Assembly (NCBI GenBank): GCA_964555645.1
Contig: CAZKTA010000003.1
Location: 62,001-126,000, forward strand
Reading direction: 5' to 3'
Length of the DNA: 64,000 nt
Source: DTLC01 sp964555645
GTDB taxonomy: Bacteria; Verrucomicrobiota; Verrucomicrobiia; Limisphaerales; DTLC01
Within the stretch, counting starts at the first letter, position 1. Every line of letters starts with the position of its first letter. Under the pieces are notes generated by a model. The model made no database searches, was not told the DNA's origin, and was given only the letters and a program-made list of their open reading frames with translations. Shown in pieces: positions 45,923 through 54,822 of the stretch. A program made the translations under genes and the position numbers.

Positions 45923-46280
45923 GACAACCGTATCACTTGGCTTGCTGAACAAGTCTGGTGTGTGACAAACAGATGAAGGTGATTGACATAAAAACCCGAT
46001 TTTCCTCCGACAAACTGCAGGTCTGGCAGGCGGCCAGCGCAATTAACAGCTCGGGTTACCGACTGGCCCGCAGGTTTACCGAAAGCGATATGTGCGCTAT
46101 GAGCTCGCAACTGCGCCGCGCATACATTTCGGTTTACTCGAACATCGCCAAAGGCTCGGGCCGCAATGCCGAAAAGGATTTTGCCAAATGCATCGTCACC
46201 ACCAACCGCTTGCTGTCCGTGCATGCTTCGAGAACCCCGGTTGCACGCCGAAAACGTCCCCAAACTCTCGACTCTCGGCC
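45894..46280. mobile_element. Candidate four-helix-bundle (IVS-like) cassette with inverted-repeat ends
   Basis: GGCCGAAAGTCGAAA (45894-45908) and TCTCGACTCTCGGCC (46266-46280) form an inverted repeat matching at 13 of 15 positions. They enclose the four-helix-bundle remnant between oppA and oppB. Genes of this family are known from intervening sequences in bacterial 23S rRNA, which also have inverted-repeat ends. Treating this as a mobile or formerly mobile cassette is inference. Confidence 0.4.
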
Positions 46281-46296
46281 CTCGACCCTCGACTGA
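45973..46296 (+). pseudogene. Truncated four-helix-bundle (23S rRNA intervening-sequence type) protein
   Basis: The reading frame from ATG 45973 encodes 107 residues. Its first 85 match the four-helix-bundle family: LQVWQAASAINSSGYRLARRF, then MSSQLRRAYISVYSNIAKGSGRN, equivalent to the family's TSQLRRAAVSIPANIAEGSGR. The next segment should contain an aromatic-rich helix (EFLRFLYIALGS-like) but instead degrades to AKCIVTTNRLL and then a repeat-derived tail ending TLDSRPSTLD. I therefore regard it as truncated. It lies between oppA and oppB, breaking an otherwise standard operon, with its stop overlapping the 5' leader of oppB. Confidence 0.65.
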
Positions 46297-46297
46297 A

Positions 46298-47212
46298 ATG
46301 TACGTTGCCAAACGCATTGCGTTTGCGGTTCCGCTGTTGCTGTTGATCAGCCTGCTGGCATTCGTACTGGTCAGGCTGGTGCCAGGCGGACCGTTTGACC
46401 GCGAACGCGCTCCTGCCTCACCCGAAATCGAACGCCAAATACGTGCCAAGTACCACCTAGACGAGCCGATCCCAAAACAATACATGCGATTCCTCGCCGA
46501 CCTAGCCCGAGGCGACCTCGGGCCATCGCTCAAGTATCGCAGTCATTCGGTCAACGACATTATCCGACAAGCGTTCCCGGTTTCTATGACACTCGGCATG
46601 CTTGCCTTCGGATTTACGATGGGCGTCGGCCTGCCCTTGGGATTTATCACCGCAGCGCGCCGTGGTAACTGGCAGGATTACACCGGCAGTTTCATCGCAC
46701 TGTTGATGGTCTGTGTACCGGGATTCATCGTCGCCCCGATTCTTGTGATGTTGTTCGCAGTCAAATGGCAGCTTTTGCCGGTCGCGCTCTGGGGCTCGCC
46801 AATGCAGGCGATTCTACCCACCGTTGCGTTAGGGCTTTTCTTTGCTGGTAAAGTGGCGCGCCTGTTGCGCGAGGGTATGCTCAACGTTATGCAAGCCGAA
46901 TTTATAGTTGCTGCACGCGCAAAAGGTCTAAGCGAAACTGCCATACTGCTTAAACACGGGTTTCGACTGGGCGTGTTGCCCGTGGTCAGTTACTCCGGGC
47001 CGCTGCTGGCTGACCTGCTCACGGGTTCGTTTGTCATCGAGAACGTGTTCCAGATACCCGGTCTGGGCGCATTCTTCGTAAATGGCGCACTTAACTCGGA
47101 CTACACACTTGTGGTGGGGCTGGTCATGCTGTACGCAGCGCTGTTGATCGTACTGAACCTACTTGTTGACCTCGCTTACGTGCTCTTAGACCCAAGGGTC
47201 AAATACAAATAA
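46298..47212 (+). CDS. oppB: Oligopeptide ABC transporter permease OppB
   Basis: ATG 46298 begins the typical MYVAKRIAFAVPLLLLISLLAF first helix; the product is 304 residues. The N-terminal LVPGGPFDRERAPASPEI region and the extended first loop are characteristic of OppB/DppB. The inner-membrane permease EAA motif appears as EFIVAARAKGLSETAILLKH, which contacts the ATPase. It forms the channel with OppC. It starts 2 bp after the stop of the four-helix-bundle remnant. Confidence 0.95.
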   Translation: MYVAKRIAFAVPLLLLISLLAFVLVRLVPGGPFDRERAPASPEIERQIRAKYHLDEPIPKQYMRFLADLARGDLGPSLKYRSHSVNDIIRQAFPVSMTLGMLAFGFTMGVGLPLGFITAARRGNWQDYTGSFIALLMVCVPGFIVAPILVMLFAVKWQLLPVALWGSPMQAILPTVALGLFFAGKVARLLREGMLNVMQAEFIVAARAKGLSETAILLKHGFRLGVLPVVSYSGPLLADLLTGSFVIENVFQIPGLGAFFVNGALNSDYTLVVGLVMLYAALLIVLNLLVDLAYVLLDPRVKYK

Positions 47213-47665
47213 TCAGACGACTTTTGCAAAATGCCAAAAGCATGTGTCATCCAAATCACCAGTGCAATAAACGGGTTAAGTGCCCGCCAGAAAAATTTGA
47301 GCGGTAAGTCCTGTGCAAACGACGGGAGCAACTGGCAACCCGGGCTCGATCTTGTAGTACTGCGCCAGCTAGTAGCCGCACCGGGCCGGAAAGAAAAAGG
47401 ATTCGTGTCTATGTCACGAGGCCCATGCTGCCGGCGTGCGGTTTTCGACGTCCTGCTGAAAATTTTTCGCCAGGCGTTTCATCACACTCATCCCAAAAGC
47501 CAACCTCTCAGCCGGACTAGCAAAAGAGGTAACGAAAACCGCGACTTCCACACTTGCCTCGTTTCCTTGGCGCACGCACGCTCATTGACCAGCGCGGAAA
47601 TCAAACTCAAGGGCTCGGTCAACCAAAACTTGAGACCAGAGACCGTGGACTGAAAAACCTACGCC
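47213..47665. other. 453-bp spacer between oppB and oppC
   Basis: An open frame (47231-47653, 140 codons) is present but unlike any family I know and compositionally mixed. It ends NQNLRPETVD; a faint similarity of RGNENRDFHTCLVSLAHARSLTSAE to the later helices of four-helix-bundle proteins is speculative. CTCAAG (47606-47611) and CTTGAG (47629-47634) form a small inverted repeat. Such a long gap is unusual between oppB and oppC. Confidence 0.4.
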
Positions 47666-48640
47666 ATGAGACGTCGAACCTCGGATATAGCCGTCGAAAC
47701 AAGCCCATCCCAGCGCGCCTGGCATCGGTTTAGGAAAAACCGGCCAGCGGTTTTCAGCGCATTGTTCCTTGCGTTTTTGCTGGCTGCGGTCCTCGTGTGG
47801 CCGGTCTGCTTAAAAGTAGCAAGTAAAATCGGTCTGGCCGGCGCTGCATTTGCACAGGCGCATGACCCAGTGCGGGTTTCCGACGCACAATTTCAGCCGC
47901 CAAGTGCAATCAACTGGTTCGGCACAGACGTACACGGGCGCGACCTTTTCTCGCGCGTGCTATACGGCACGCGAATCTCGATCTTGGTCGGGCTCATGGG
48001 CGCGGGTGTGAGCCTCGTAATTGGTGTGCTATGGGGCGCAATAGCCGGGTACGCAGCCGGCCGCCTCGATAGCATAATGATGCGCACCGTGGACGTGCTG
48101 TATTCAATGCCATCAATCATTGTTGTGATTGTGCTGATCACAGCGTTCGAAAACGTGTGCAAAGACTGGCTAGCCACTGCGACACCAGAACTCACGCGCA
48201 TGACACGCCTGTTGCTTCTGATCATCGGCTTAGGTTCGGTCTCGTGGCTAACGATGGCGCGGATCGTGCGCGGTCAGGTATTGTCACTCCGTAACCAACC
48301 GTTTGTCGAAGCTGCGCGCGCACTCGGTGCCGGACCTGTCCGAATCCTAGCCCGACACATCATTCCAAATACCGCCGGGGTCGTGATTGTGTACCTGACA
48401 CTCACCGTTCCATCGGTTATTTTGTACGAATCGTTCCTAAGTTACCTTGGACTCGGAATCCAGCCACCGTTCGCCAGCCTCGGCTCGCTCATCGCAGAAG
48501 GCGCAGCTCAAATCAACCCAATCCGAATCTACTGGTGGCTAATCGTTTACCCCGGCGGCGTGCTCGTGGCAATGTTGCTTGCGCTGAATTTCCTCGGCGA
48601 CGGACTGCGCGATGCTTTCGATGTCAGAGCCAGTAAATGA
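47666..48640 (+). CDS. oppC: Oligopeptide ABC transporter permease OppC
   Basis: The 324-residue protein has the OppC/DppC layout: an N-terminal cytoplasmic segment with WHRFRKNRPAVFSALFLAFLLA, the periplasmic loop with NWFGTDVHGRDLFSRVLYGTRISI, five further helices and the EAA loop FVEAARALGAGPVRILARHI. It pairs with OppB. No OppD/OppF ATPase follows, so the energising subunits must be encoded elsewhere. It is separated from oppB by an unusually long spacer. Confidence 0.95.
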   Translation: MRRRTSDIAVETSPSQRAWHRFRKNRPAVFSALFLAFLLAAVLVWPVCLKVASKIGLAGAAFAQAHDPVRVSDAQFQPPSAINWFGTDVHGRDLFSRVLYGTRISILVGLMGAGVSLVIGVLWGAIAGYAAGRLDSIMMRTVDVLYSMPSIIVVIVLITAFENVCKDWLATATPELTRMTRLLLLIIGLGSVSWLTMARIVRGQVLSLRNQPFVEAARALGAGPVRILARHIIPNTAGVVIVYLTLTVPSVILYESFLSYLGLGIQPPFASLGSLIAEGAAQINPIRIYWWLIVYPGGVLVAMLLALNFLGDGLRDAFDVRASK

Positions 48641-48718
48641 AACCATGTCAACTCGGTCGCGTTACTCAAAAGCTTAAAATATTTTGAAATTTCGGCCGGT
48701 AAGGCTAAAACTCTCGCA

Positions 48719-49894
48719 ATGCCTATGAACACGTCTAGTGCTGCAGCAATACTTGCGTTGGCCGTGGGTGCGTCCATTAGCGTAACAGCCAATGAGCTGA
48801 CAGTTAAAGCCGTTAACAAACTGAACTCCGCAAGGTCAAACCAAACGATCGAGTTATCGGCACAGCAACTGGGGCCTTTGGGTGAACCGGACCTGACGAA
48901 AATCCGTGTCAAAGATAGCGCGGGTAATCCACTGCTTTGCCAAGCAGTTGATTCCGACGGCGATTACACGCCCGACATTGTCATCTTCCAAGCGGACTTC
49001 GGCCCAAACGAAACGAAGGTCTTCACCGTTAGCACAGGCACAAAGTGGGTTTACACCAAGGACCAGTTCAAGGCTTACGGGCGGTTTGTACGCGAACGGT
49101 TTGACGACTTTGCATGGGAAAACGATCGTATCGCGCATCGCATGTACGGCAAGGCACTTGAAACCTGGATCCGCGAACCCCTTTCGAGCAGCACAGTTGA
49201 TATCTGGTCAAAACGCACCGCACGGCTTGTGATCAACGAATGGTACATGACAGACGATTACCACACCGACCACGGCGACGGGGCAGACTTTTACTCGGCT
49301 GGGCTATCGCGCGGCTGCGGCGGTAACGGCCTATGGGCTGAAGACAAACTCTGGACGTCGCGGAACTTTGTGAGCTCACGTGTACTGGCCAATGGGCCAA
49401 TCCGCGTCATGTTCGAGCTAACTTACGAGCCCTTTGACGTAGCCGGCACAAGCGTTGCCGAAGTAAAACGGATTACGCTGGATGCAGGCCAGCATCTGAA
49501 CCGGTTCCAAAGCTTTTACAAGCCGTACACACGCCCGGGGCAACCGGTCACGCTCACTTGCGGTATTGGTCTTAAGAAGGTCAGCGGCGAACAAATTGAA
49601 TCGAATGCTGCGCGCGGCTGGCTTGTCAAATGGGAAAAAATGGAAAAAAACGCCGGTAACCAAGGGTTGGCCCTCGTGTTTGAGCCCGACCAGTTCATCA
49701 GGCAAACCGAAGACGCAAGAAACGTGCTTGTCCTGGTGAAAGTCCCCACAAACAATGTTGTAACTTATTGGGCGGGCTTTTGCTGGGACAAGGCCGGTCA
49801 TCATACAAACCTTGAGTCCTGGAAGAAACATGTTGACCAATTTGCACAGGCCATCCAGTCCCCTATCGAGGTAAATGTGGAAACTGTGAAGTAG
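48719..49894 (+). CDS. DUF4861 protein, probable secreted pectin-related enzyme
   Basis: The 391-residue protein has a short signal peptide (AAAILALAVGASISVTA) and matches DUF4861. The marker block is DDFAWENDRIAHRMYGKALE near residue 130, and INEWYMTDDYHTDHGDGADFYSAGLSRGCGG follows with several acidic and histidine residues. DUF4861 genes are common in polysaccharide utilisation loci of Bacteroidota and Verrucomicrobiota, often with pectin or rhamnogalacturonan enzymes. The reaction is not established in my knowledge. It follows oppC by 78 bp, but the window's pectinases are 30 kb upstream and 11 kb downstream. An in-frame ATG two codons in is an alternative start. Confidence 0.78.
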   Translation: MPMNTSSAAAILALAVGASISVTANELTVKAVNKLNSARSNQTIELSAQQLGPLGEPDLTKIRVKDSAGNPLLCQAVDSDGDYTPDIVIFQADFGPNETKVFTVSTGTKWVYTKDQFKAYGRFVRERFDDFAWENDRIAHRMYGKALETWIREPLSSSTVDIWSKRTARLVINEWYMTDDYHTDHGDGADFYSAGLSRGCGGNGLWAEDKLWTSRNFVSSRVLANGPIRVMFELTYEPFDVAGTSVAEVKRITLDAGQHLNRFQSFYKPYTRPGQPVTLTCGIGLKKVSGEQIESNAARGWLVKWEKMEKNAGNQGLALVFEPDQFIRQTEDARNVLVLVKVPTNNVVTYWAGFCWDKAGHHTNLESWKKHVDQFAQAIQSPIEVNVETVK

Positions 49895-50056
49895 ACGCGA
49901 AAACATAGACCAATCCACACACACATCCCCCGACACTTTCCAATAAGTCTGTTCTCTAATTTCCAGCCTGCGAAGCGGTTCCGAGGGTAGCCTCGCTCCC
50001 GCGCGAGTAAACTATGCAGATGCACCCTTGCACAGACTGCAATGCGAAAATCTGGG

Positions 50057-50104
50057 ACAGTGCATAACCAGTTCTACGCGGCGCGTGCCTCTGGTTATGT
50101 CTGT
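50057..50104. terminator. Long hairpin between DUF4861 gene and bioB
   Basis: CATAACCAG (50063-50071) pairs perfectly with CTGGTTATG (50091-50099), and flanking ACAG/CTGT bases extend the stem with a small internal mismatch. The loop is 19 bases and GC-rich. It could be a terminator or part of a small RNA; there is no clear T-run. Confidence 0.4.
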
Positions 50105-50159
50105 TCTCAACCTAACTAGTGCATGCGGTCTTCGATAGAGTTAAACCACATTAAAAACC

Positions 50160-51206
50160 TTGCACAACCGACCCCGCAAAAATAGCTTGTCAAGTGTGAC
50201 AGGCAAACCGGTTGACGTAAAAAACAGCCCCAAAATAGCTGAGCTAGCCGCCAAAGTTTTGGATGGCCAACTCATTACGCTTGAGGAAGGCCGGTGGTTA
50301 TTTGAACTTGAGCCGGCTGCCAATATTCACGAGCTTCTTTATTGGGCCAACCGCATTCGCAAACATTTCAAAGGCGACAACGTCCAGCTATGTTCGATCA
50401 TAAACATTAAAGCCGGTGGTTGTCCTGAGGATTGCAAGTTCTGCGCGCAATCAGCCCACTACGAGGCGCCCTCGCCGCGGTACGGGTTAATTGAGGAGTC
50501 TGATCTACTGAAAGCTGCTGAGCATGTCCGCGCGAACAAAGTGCATGCACTTGGTTTGGTTGCGGCCTGGCCGCGGGTCACCGAAAGTCCATTGCTGGAT
50601 GAATTATGTGAAAAATTCAGGCTCTTGCAGCGAGACGGCAAAGTCGAGCCACACGCCTCGCTCGGCATGATCAAAAGTCAAAAAGTGGCGCATATACTAA
50701 AGGCTGCCGGAGTCAAGTGTTACAATCATAATCTCGAAACATCGCGAAGGTTCTTTCCACAAATCTGCTCAACGCACAGCTACGCTGAGCGGCTCGAAAC
50801 AATCAGGTACCTAAAAGCTGCCGGTATAGCTGTCTGTTCAGGCGGCATTATTGGTTTGGGCGAAACGCGCGTTGACAGATGTGACCTTGCATTTGCTTTG
50901 CGCGAGATAGACGCCGACGTTGTGCCAATAAACATCCTTAATCCCATCCCAGGCACACCGCTCGCCGGTGCTACACCACCAGCACCACTCGAAGTGTTGC
51001 ACACAATCGCATGTTTCAGATTCATCCTGCCAAAACAACACATTACAGTTGCAGGTGGGCGTGGCGTCAACTTACGCGATTTACAATCATGGGTTTTCAT
51101 GGCTGGCGCAAGTGGCCTTATGGTCGGCAATTACCTTACCACCCCGAATCGCCCAATCGAACAGGACCTGAAAATGTTGGAAGACCTCGGCCTCAACCCG
51201 GTCTAA
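50160..51206 (+). CDS. bioB: Biotin synthase
   Basis: The product (up to 348 residues) is a clear BioB: the radical SAM motif C-x3-C-x2-C is in GGCPEDCKFCAQSAHY, and YNHNLETS, GIIGLGET and NPIPGTPL are all diagnostic. It inserts sulfur into dethiobiotin. No ATG lies near the N-terminus; possible starts are TTG 50160, TTG 50187 and GTG 50196, none with a good Shine-Dalgarno sequence, so the 5' end is uncertain by up to 36 bp. No other biotin genes are adjacent. Confidence 0.95.
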   Translation: MHNRPRKNSLSSVTGKPVDVKNSPKIAELAAKVLDGQLITLEEGRWLFELEPAANIHELLYWANRIRKHFKGDNVQLCSIINIKAGGCPEDCKFCAQSAHYEAPSPRYGLIEESDLLKAAEHVRANKVHALGLVAAWPRVTESPLLDELCEKFRLLQRDGKVEPHASLGMIKSQKVAHILKAAGVKCYNHNLETSRRFFPQICSTHSYAERLETIRYLKAAGIAVCSGGIIGLGETRVDRCDLAFALREIDADVVPINILNPIPGTPLAGATPPAPLEVLHTIACFRFILPKQHITVAGGRGVNLRDLQSWVFMAGASGLMVGNYLTTPNRPIEQDLKMLEDLGLNPV

Positions 51207-51275
51207 GCCGGGTCCGCGCAGGAACTTAAACAAATTTGGAAGCCCAAACCAGAGTCCGCGTTTTGATTGGGATGG

Positions 51276-51719
51276 TTACGTGGTCACGACCTCGCGTTGT
51301 TTCGTCCACGCCTCACCAAGTTTGGCAAGTGTCTCGCCCTTCATGACGCGCTCTGCCAAAGGAAATACCACACGTTCCTCATGATCAAAGTGCTTTCGTG
51401 AAGCCAGCACTGCTGCGTTCAACAACCGCCGTGCATCGCGCAATCCGCGCGCGCGACCAACCGCAACCAGACAAGCATCAATCTCATGATGTTCAAGCTC
51501 GAAAGTATCGCGCTGGCCGATTTGTTCGAGACAATGTGCCAAGGGGGCAAACAAAAGTGCTTCCTCGGTTTTTGCATGTCCGATTAGCACACCCTCCATC
51601 AGCGCAGCGAGCAGTTTGATTTCCGCAACGGTACGCAACGTGGGCAACACACGTTCGATGTAATCAAACATGTTGTGCAACACCACATGCTCGGCCAGTA
51701 GTGCTTCAGTAATTTTCAT
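51276..51719 (-). CDS. Hemerythrin-like (HHE) domain protein
   Basis: ATG 51719 starts a 147-residue four-helix protein: MKITEALLAEHVVLHNMF. Metal ligand candidates follow the hemerythrin-like pattern: H11 and H15 in helix 1, H48 and E52 in IGHAKTEEA, H75 and H76 in LEHHEIDA, and H110/E114 in FDHEERVVFPL. Hemerythrin-like proteins bind a di-iron centre and may sense or carry oxygen, or relate to nitrosative stress. The frame is open upstream without family-like sequence. Convergent with bioB. Confidence 0.85.
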   Translation of the reverse strand: MKITEALLAEHVVLHNMFDYIERVLPTLRTVAEIKLLAALMEGVLIGHAKTEEALLFAPLAHCLEQIGQRDTFELEHHEIDACLVAVGRARGLRDARRLLNAAVLASRKHFDHEERVVFPLAERVMKGETLAKLGEAWTKQREVVTT

Positions 51720-52242
51720 CGCCGGTTGTTGAGAAAGTTCCTGCATCGCAAATAACGCGCGCGGCGCATTTTGGCCAGCTAATTCTATACCATTGCAAAA
51801 AGCATTCCACTGGACCAGCACGGACGCACTGCAACCCCTGGCGCGCAGCGTTTGCAGACAAGTCACCCAGGGTTATATAACGTCAACATGGAGTTTTTGC
51901 ACACCACACTCGAGTTTTAGCTGCGCCAAAAGAAACCTTCGCAAAGATCACATCAGGTACAAAGGTATGGTTTCAAAAAACCTCGAATCCGAACCCGAAT
52001 TCCACCCAAATTCCGGGCATTCCAATCGCCTCGAAAGACTAGTCTAACGACACTTCACGTGGCATAAACTTGTCCAAAGTGTGCCAAAGTGCACCAAACC
52101 CAACATATTTGGCGGGCCGGCCGAGCGCGCCCCAATCTGTGGTGTTAAAAGGCTGTTTTTGCCTTAAATAAAGGTTGTGTGAAATGGCCGGGCGCGATAT
52201 GTTTTTTTGGGTTTAAAAAACAGACTGAACCGGTTGGTTTTT
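51720..52242. other. 523-bp divergent region upstream of gyrB
   Basis: No gene is supported. CCAAAGTG occurs twice at 10-bp spacing (52074-52081 and 52084-52091). There are no DnaA-box clusters of the TTATCCACA type, so I do not call an origin. It presumably holds the gyrB promoter. Confidence 0.4.
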
Positions 52243-54765
52243 ATGGGACTTGTAACGGTTGAAAAAAACAAAAAACAGCCCGATCCGACTGAAAAATACG
52301 ACGCCTCGAAGATAGACAAACTCGAAGGTTTAGAGGCGGTGCGTAAGCGGCCCGGTATGTACATCGGTGACCCGGACGAGCGCGGCCTGCACCATACGGT
52401 GTTTGAAGTTCTCGACAACTCGATTGACGAGCATTTGGCCGGGCACTGCGACAAGATCGAGGTCATAATTCACGTTGATGGCTCGGTCTCAATAAAGGAC
52501 AACGGCCGCGGCATCCCCGTTGATATCCATCCGAAATGGAAGATACCCGCCGTGGAGCTTGTGCTGACGAACCTGCACGCCGGCGGCAAGTTCGGCCAGG
52601 GCGCCTACAAGTATTCAGGCGGATTGCACGGGGTGGGTGCAAAATGTGTCAATGCGCTCTCGGAATGGTTCAGGGTCGAAGTGTACCGGGACGGCAATGT
52701 GTACTCGATGGAGTTTGCGCGCGGCAAAACCACGCAGAAACTCAAGGTGATTGGCAAAACAAAACAGACCGGCACCCTGATCAGGTTCAAACCCGATCCG
52801 GAGATTTTCACGATCACCACTGAGTTCAAGTTCGACATACTGGCGAACCGGCTGCGTGAGCTGGCGTTTCTGAACCCCGGGCTTGAGATCACACTCACAG
52901 ACGAACGCGACGAGGACCGAACCGAACGGTTTTACTACCGGGACGGTATCGAGCAGTTTGTCCGGCAGCTCGGCCGGAACAAGGAATTATTGCATCCAAA
53001 GCCAATTGTGCTCACCGGCAAACGCACCGTCACAATCGAGAACAAGGAAGAAGACGTGTTTGTTGATTGCGTGTTGCAATACAACGACGGTTACAGCGAC
53101 CAGATTTTGTGTTATGCAAACTCGATACCAAACCCGGATGGCGGGACGCATCTGACGGGCTTTCGAACAGCTCTGACCCGGGCGATCAACCAACACGCTA
53201 AACAAAACAATCTGCTCAAGGAGAAAGACCCGACGATCTCAGGGGACGACGTTCGCGAAGGGTTGGTATGCGTGCTTAGCGTTAAACTGCCCAATCCGCG
53301 GTTCGAGTCGCAAACCAAGGTCAAACTCGTCAATACCGAAATTGAGGGGATTGTTTCCTCGATCGTTTACGACGGGTTGATGAGCTACTTCGACGCAAAC
53401 CCGGGCGTAGCAAAGAAAATCGTTGAAAAAGCGCTGTTGGCTGCGCGCGCGCGTGAAGCCGCACGCAAAGCACGAGAAACGGTTCGCAAGACCGCACTGA
53501 CCGGGGGCGGTTTGCCCGGCAAGCTTGCAGATTGTTCCGAGCGCGACCCCGCCAACACCGAACTTTATATAGTCGAGGGTGATTCGGCTGGTGGGTCGGC
53601 CAAGCAAGGCCGTGACAGACGGTTCCAAGCCATCCTGCCGATCCGCGGCAAGTTGATAAATGTGGAAAAGGCGCGTCTGGTTAAGGTGCTCGAAAACAAT
53701 GAAATTCGCACAATGATAGCCGCAATTGGCACCGGCATTGGCGATGGCGAGGGTGAAGGCTCATTTAACATCCAACGGCTCAGATATAACAAGGTAATCA
53801 TCATGACAGATGCTGACGTGGACGGCTCGCACATTCGGACGTTGTTGCTGACATTTTTCTACAGACAAATGCCCGAGCTGATCAAGCGCGGTTACATCTA
53901 CATTGCGCAGCCGCCCTTGTACCAAATCACGCGCAGAAACAGGGTCGAATATGTCGAGGACGACACCAAGCTGAACAAGATTTTGATTGAGCTTGGCACT
54001 GAAGATGTGCGGGTGCGGAACCTGGCTGACAACAGGGAGTTGTCGCAAAAACAATTGGCCGAGGTGCTTGAGCTGCTCGAGTCGCTTGACAAGTACGCTC
54101 GCGTCATCAGGCGGCATGGCGGTGATTTTGCCGATTACGTCGAACACAGACGCAAACGAACACAGGAATTACCGCGTTACCTTGTGAAAATACGTGAGGG
54201 CAATGAGGAAACAGTGAAGTATTTCCACACCGAGGAAGAGCTTGAGAAGTTTAGCGATGCGAACCCAGACCTGCGCTTGTTTGGCGACACTGACGCGGGC
54301 GTTGACCAATCCGAAAAGCCCAAGACAGGTCAAACCCGACGGGCGACACTGGTCGAGTTGCACGAAAACAAGGCGATCGAAGAGCTGCTCACCAAACTCG
54401 CGAAAAAAGGTTTTAACATCGAACACTACGCTGCCCAAGACAAACCGTTATTTGAACTGATCGAAGGCGACGGCGAAGACCAACGCGTCAAACCCCTGTT
54501 TTCAATCACTGAGATCCTCTCCAGTGTAAAGGAGGTCGGCAGACGCGGTCTGCAAATCAAACGGTTCAAGGGACTCGGCGAGATGAACCCGCGTGAGTTG
54601 TTCGAAACAACAATGAACCCGGCCACACGCAAACTTCTGCGGGTTGACCTTGTTGATGCTGTTGAAGCCGAGGAAATGTTTACAAAATTGATGGGCGAGG
54701 AAGTCGAGCCGCGTCGGCAGTTCATCGAAGACAACGCATTAAACGTGCGAAACCTTGACGTCTAA
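52243..54765 (+). CDS. gyrB: DNA gyrase subunit B
   Basis: From ATG 52243 the product is 840 residues, the long form of GyrB. The ATPase domain has RPGMYIGD, EVLDNSIDEHLAGHC and the GGLHGVGA lid. The TOPRIM domain has LYIVEGDSAGGSAKQGRDRRFQAILPIRGK and the metal-binding MTDADVDGSHI. A roughly 170-residue insertion after TOPRIM (about residues 575-740) corresponds to that in proteobacterial GyrB. The C-terminus LQIKRFKGLGEMNPRELFETTM is standard. It forms an A2B2 gyrase with GyrA, encoded 57 bp downstream. Confidence 0.98.
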   Translation: MGLVTVEKNKKQPDPTEKYDASKIDKLEGLEAVRKRPGMYIGDPDERGLHHTVFEVLDNSIDEHLAGHCDKIEVIIHVDGSVSIKDNGRGIPVDIHPKWKIPAVELVLTNLHAGGKFGQGAYKYSGGLHGVGAKCVNALSEWFRVEVYRDGNVYSMEFARGKTTQKLKVIGKTKQTGTLIRFKPDPEIFTITTEFKFDILANRLRELAFLNPGLEITLTDERDEDRTERFYYRDGIEQFVRQLGRNKELLHPKPIVLTGKRTVTIENKEEDVFVDCVLQYNDGYSDQILCYANSIPNPDGGTHLTGFRTALTRAINQHAKQNNLLKEKDPTISGDDVREGLVCVLSVKLPNPRFESQTKVKLVNTEIEGIVSSIVYDGLMSYFDANPGVAKKIVEKALLAARAREAARKARETVRKTALTGGGLPGKLADCSERDPANTELYIVEGDSAGGSAKQGRDRRFQAILPIRGKLINVEKARLVKVLENNEIRTMIAAIGTGIGDGEGEGSFNIQRLRYNKVIIMTDADVDGSHIRTLLLTFFYRQMPELIKRGYIYIAQPPLYQITRRNRVEYVEDDTKLNKILIELGTEDVRVRNLADNRELSQKQLAEVLELLESLDKYARVIRRHGGDFADYVEHRRKRTQELPRYLVKIREGNEETVKYFHTEEELEKFSDANPDLRLFGDTDAGVDQSEKPKTGQTRRATLVELHENKAIEELLTKLAKKGFNIEHYAAQDKPLFELIEGDGEDQRVKPLFSITEILSSVKEVGRRGLQIKRFKGLGEMNPRELFETTMNPATRKLLRVDLVDAVEAEEMFTKLMGEEVEPRRQFIEDNALNVRNLDV

Positions 54766-54822
54766 CGAGTCTGAAAAACCGGGGGGCAAAAACACGGCGC
54801 AAACAATTTCGGAACTTTGATT

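Noticed and set aside
47231..47653. 140-codon open frame between oppB and oppC
   Set aside because: No recognisable domain and mixed composition; better treated as a spacer or decayed gene.
51867..52242. Replication origin next to gyrB
   Set aside because: No DnaA-box cluster and no dnaA or dnaN gene in the window.
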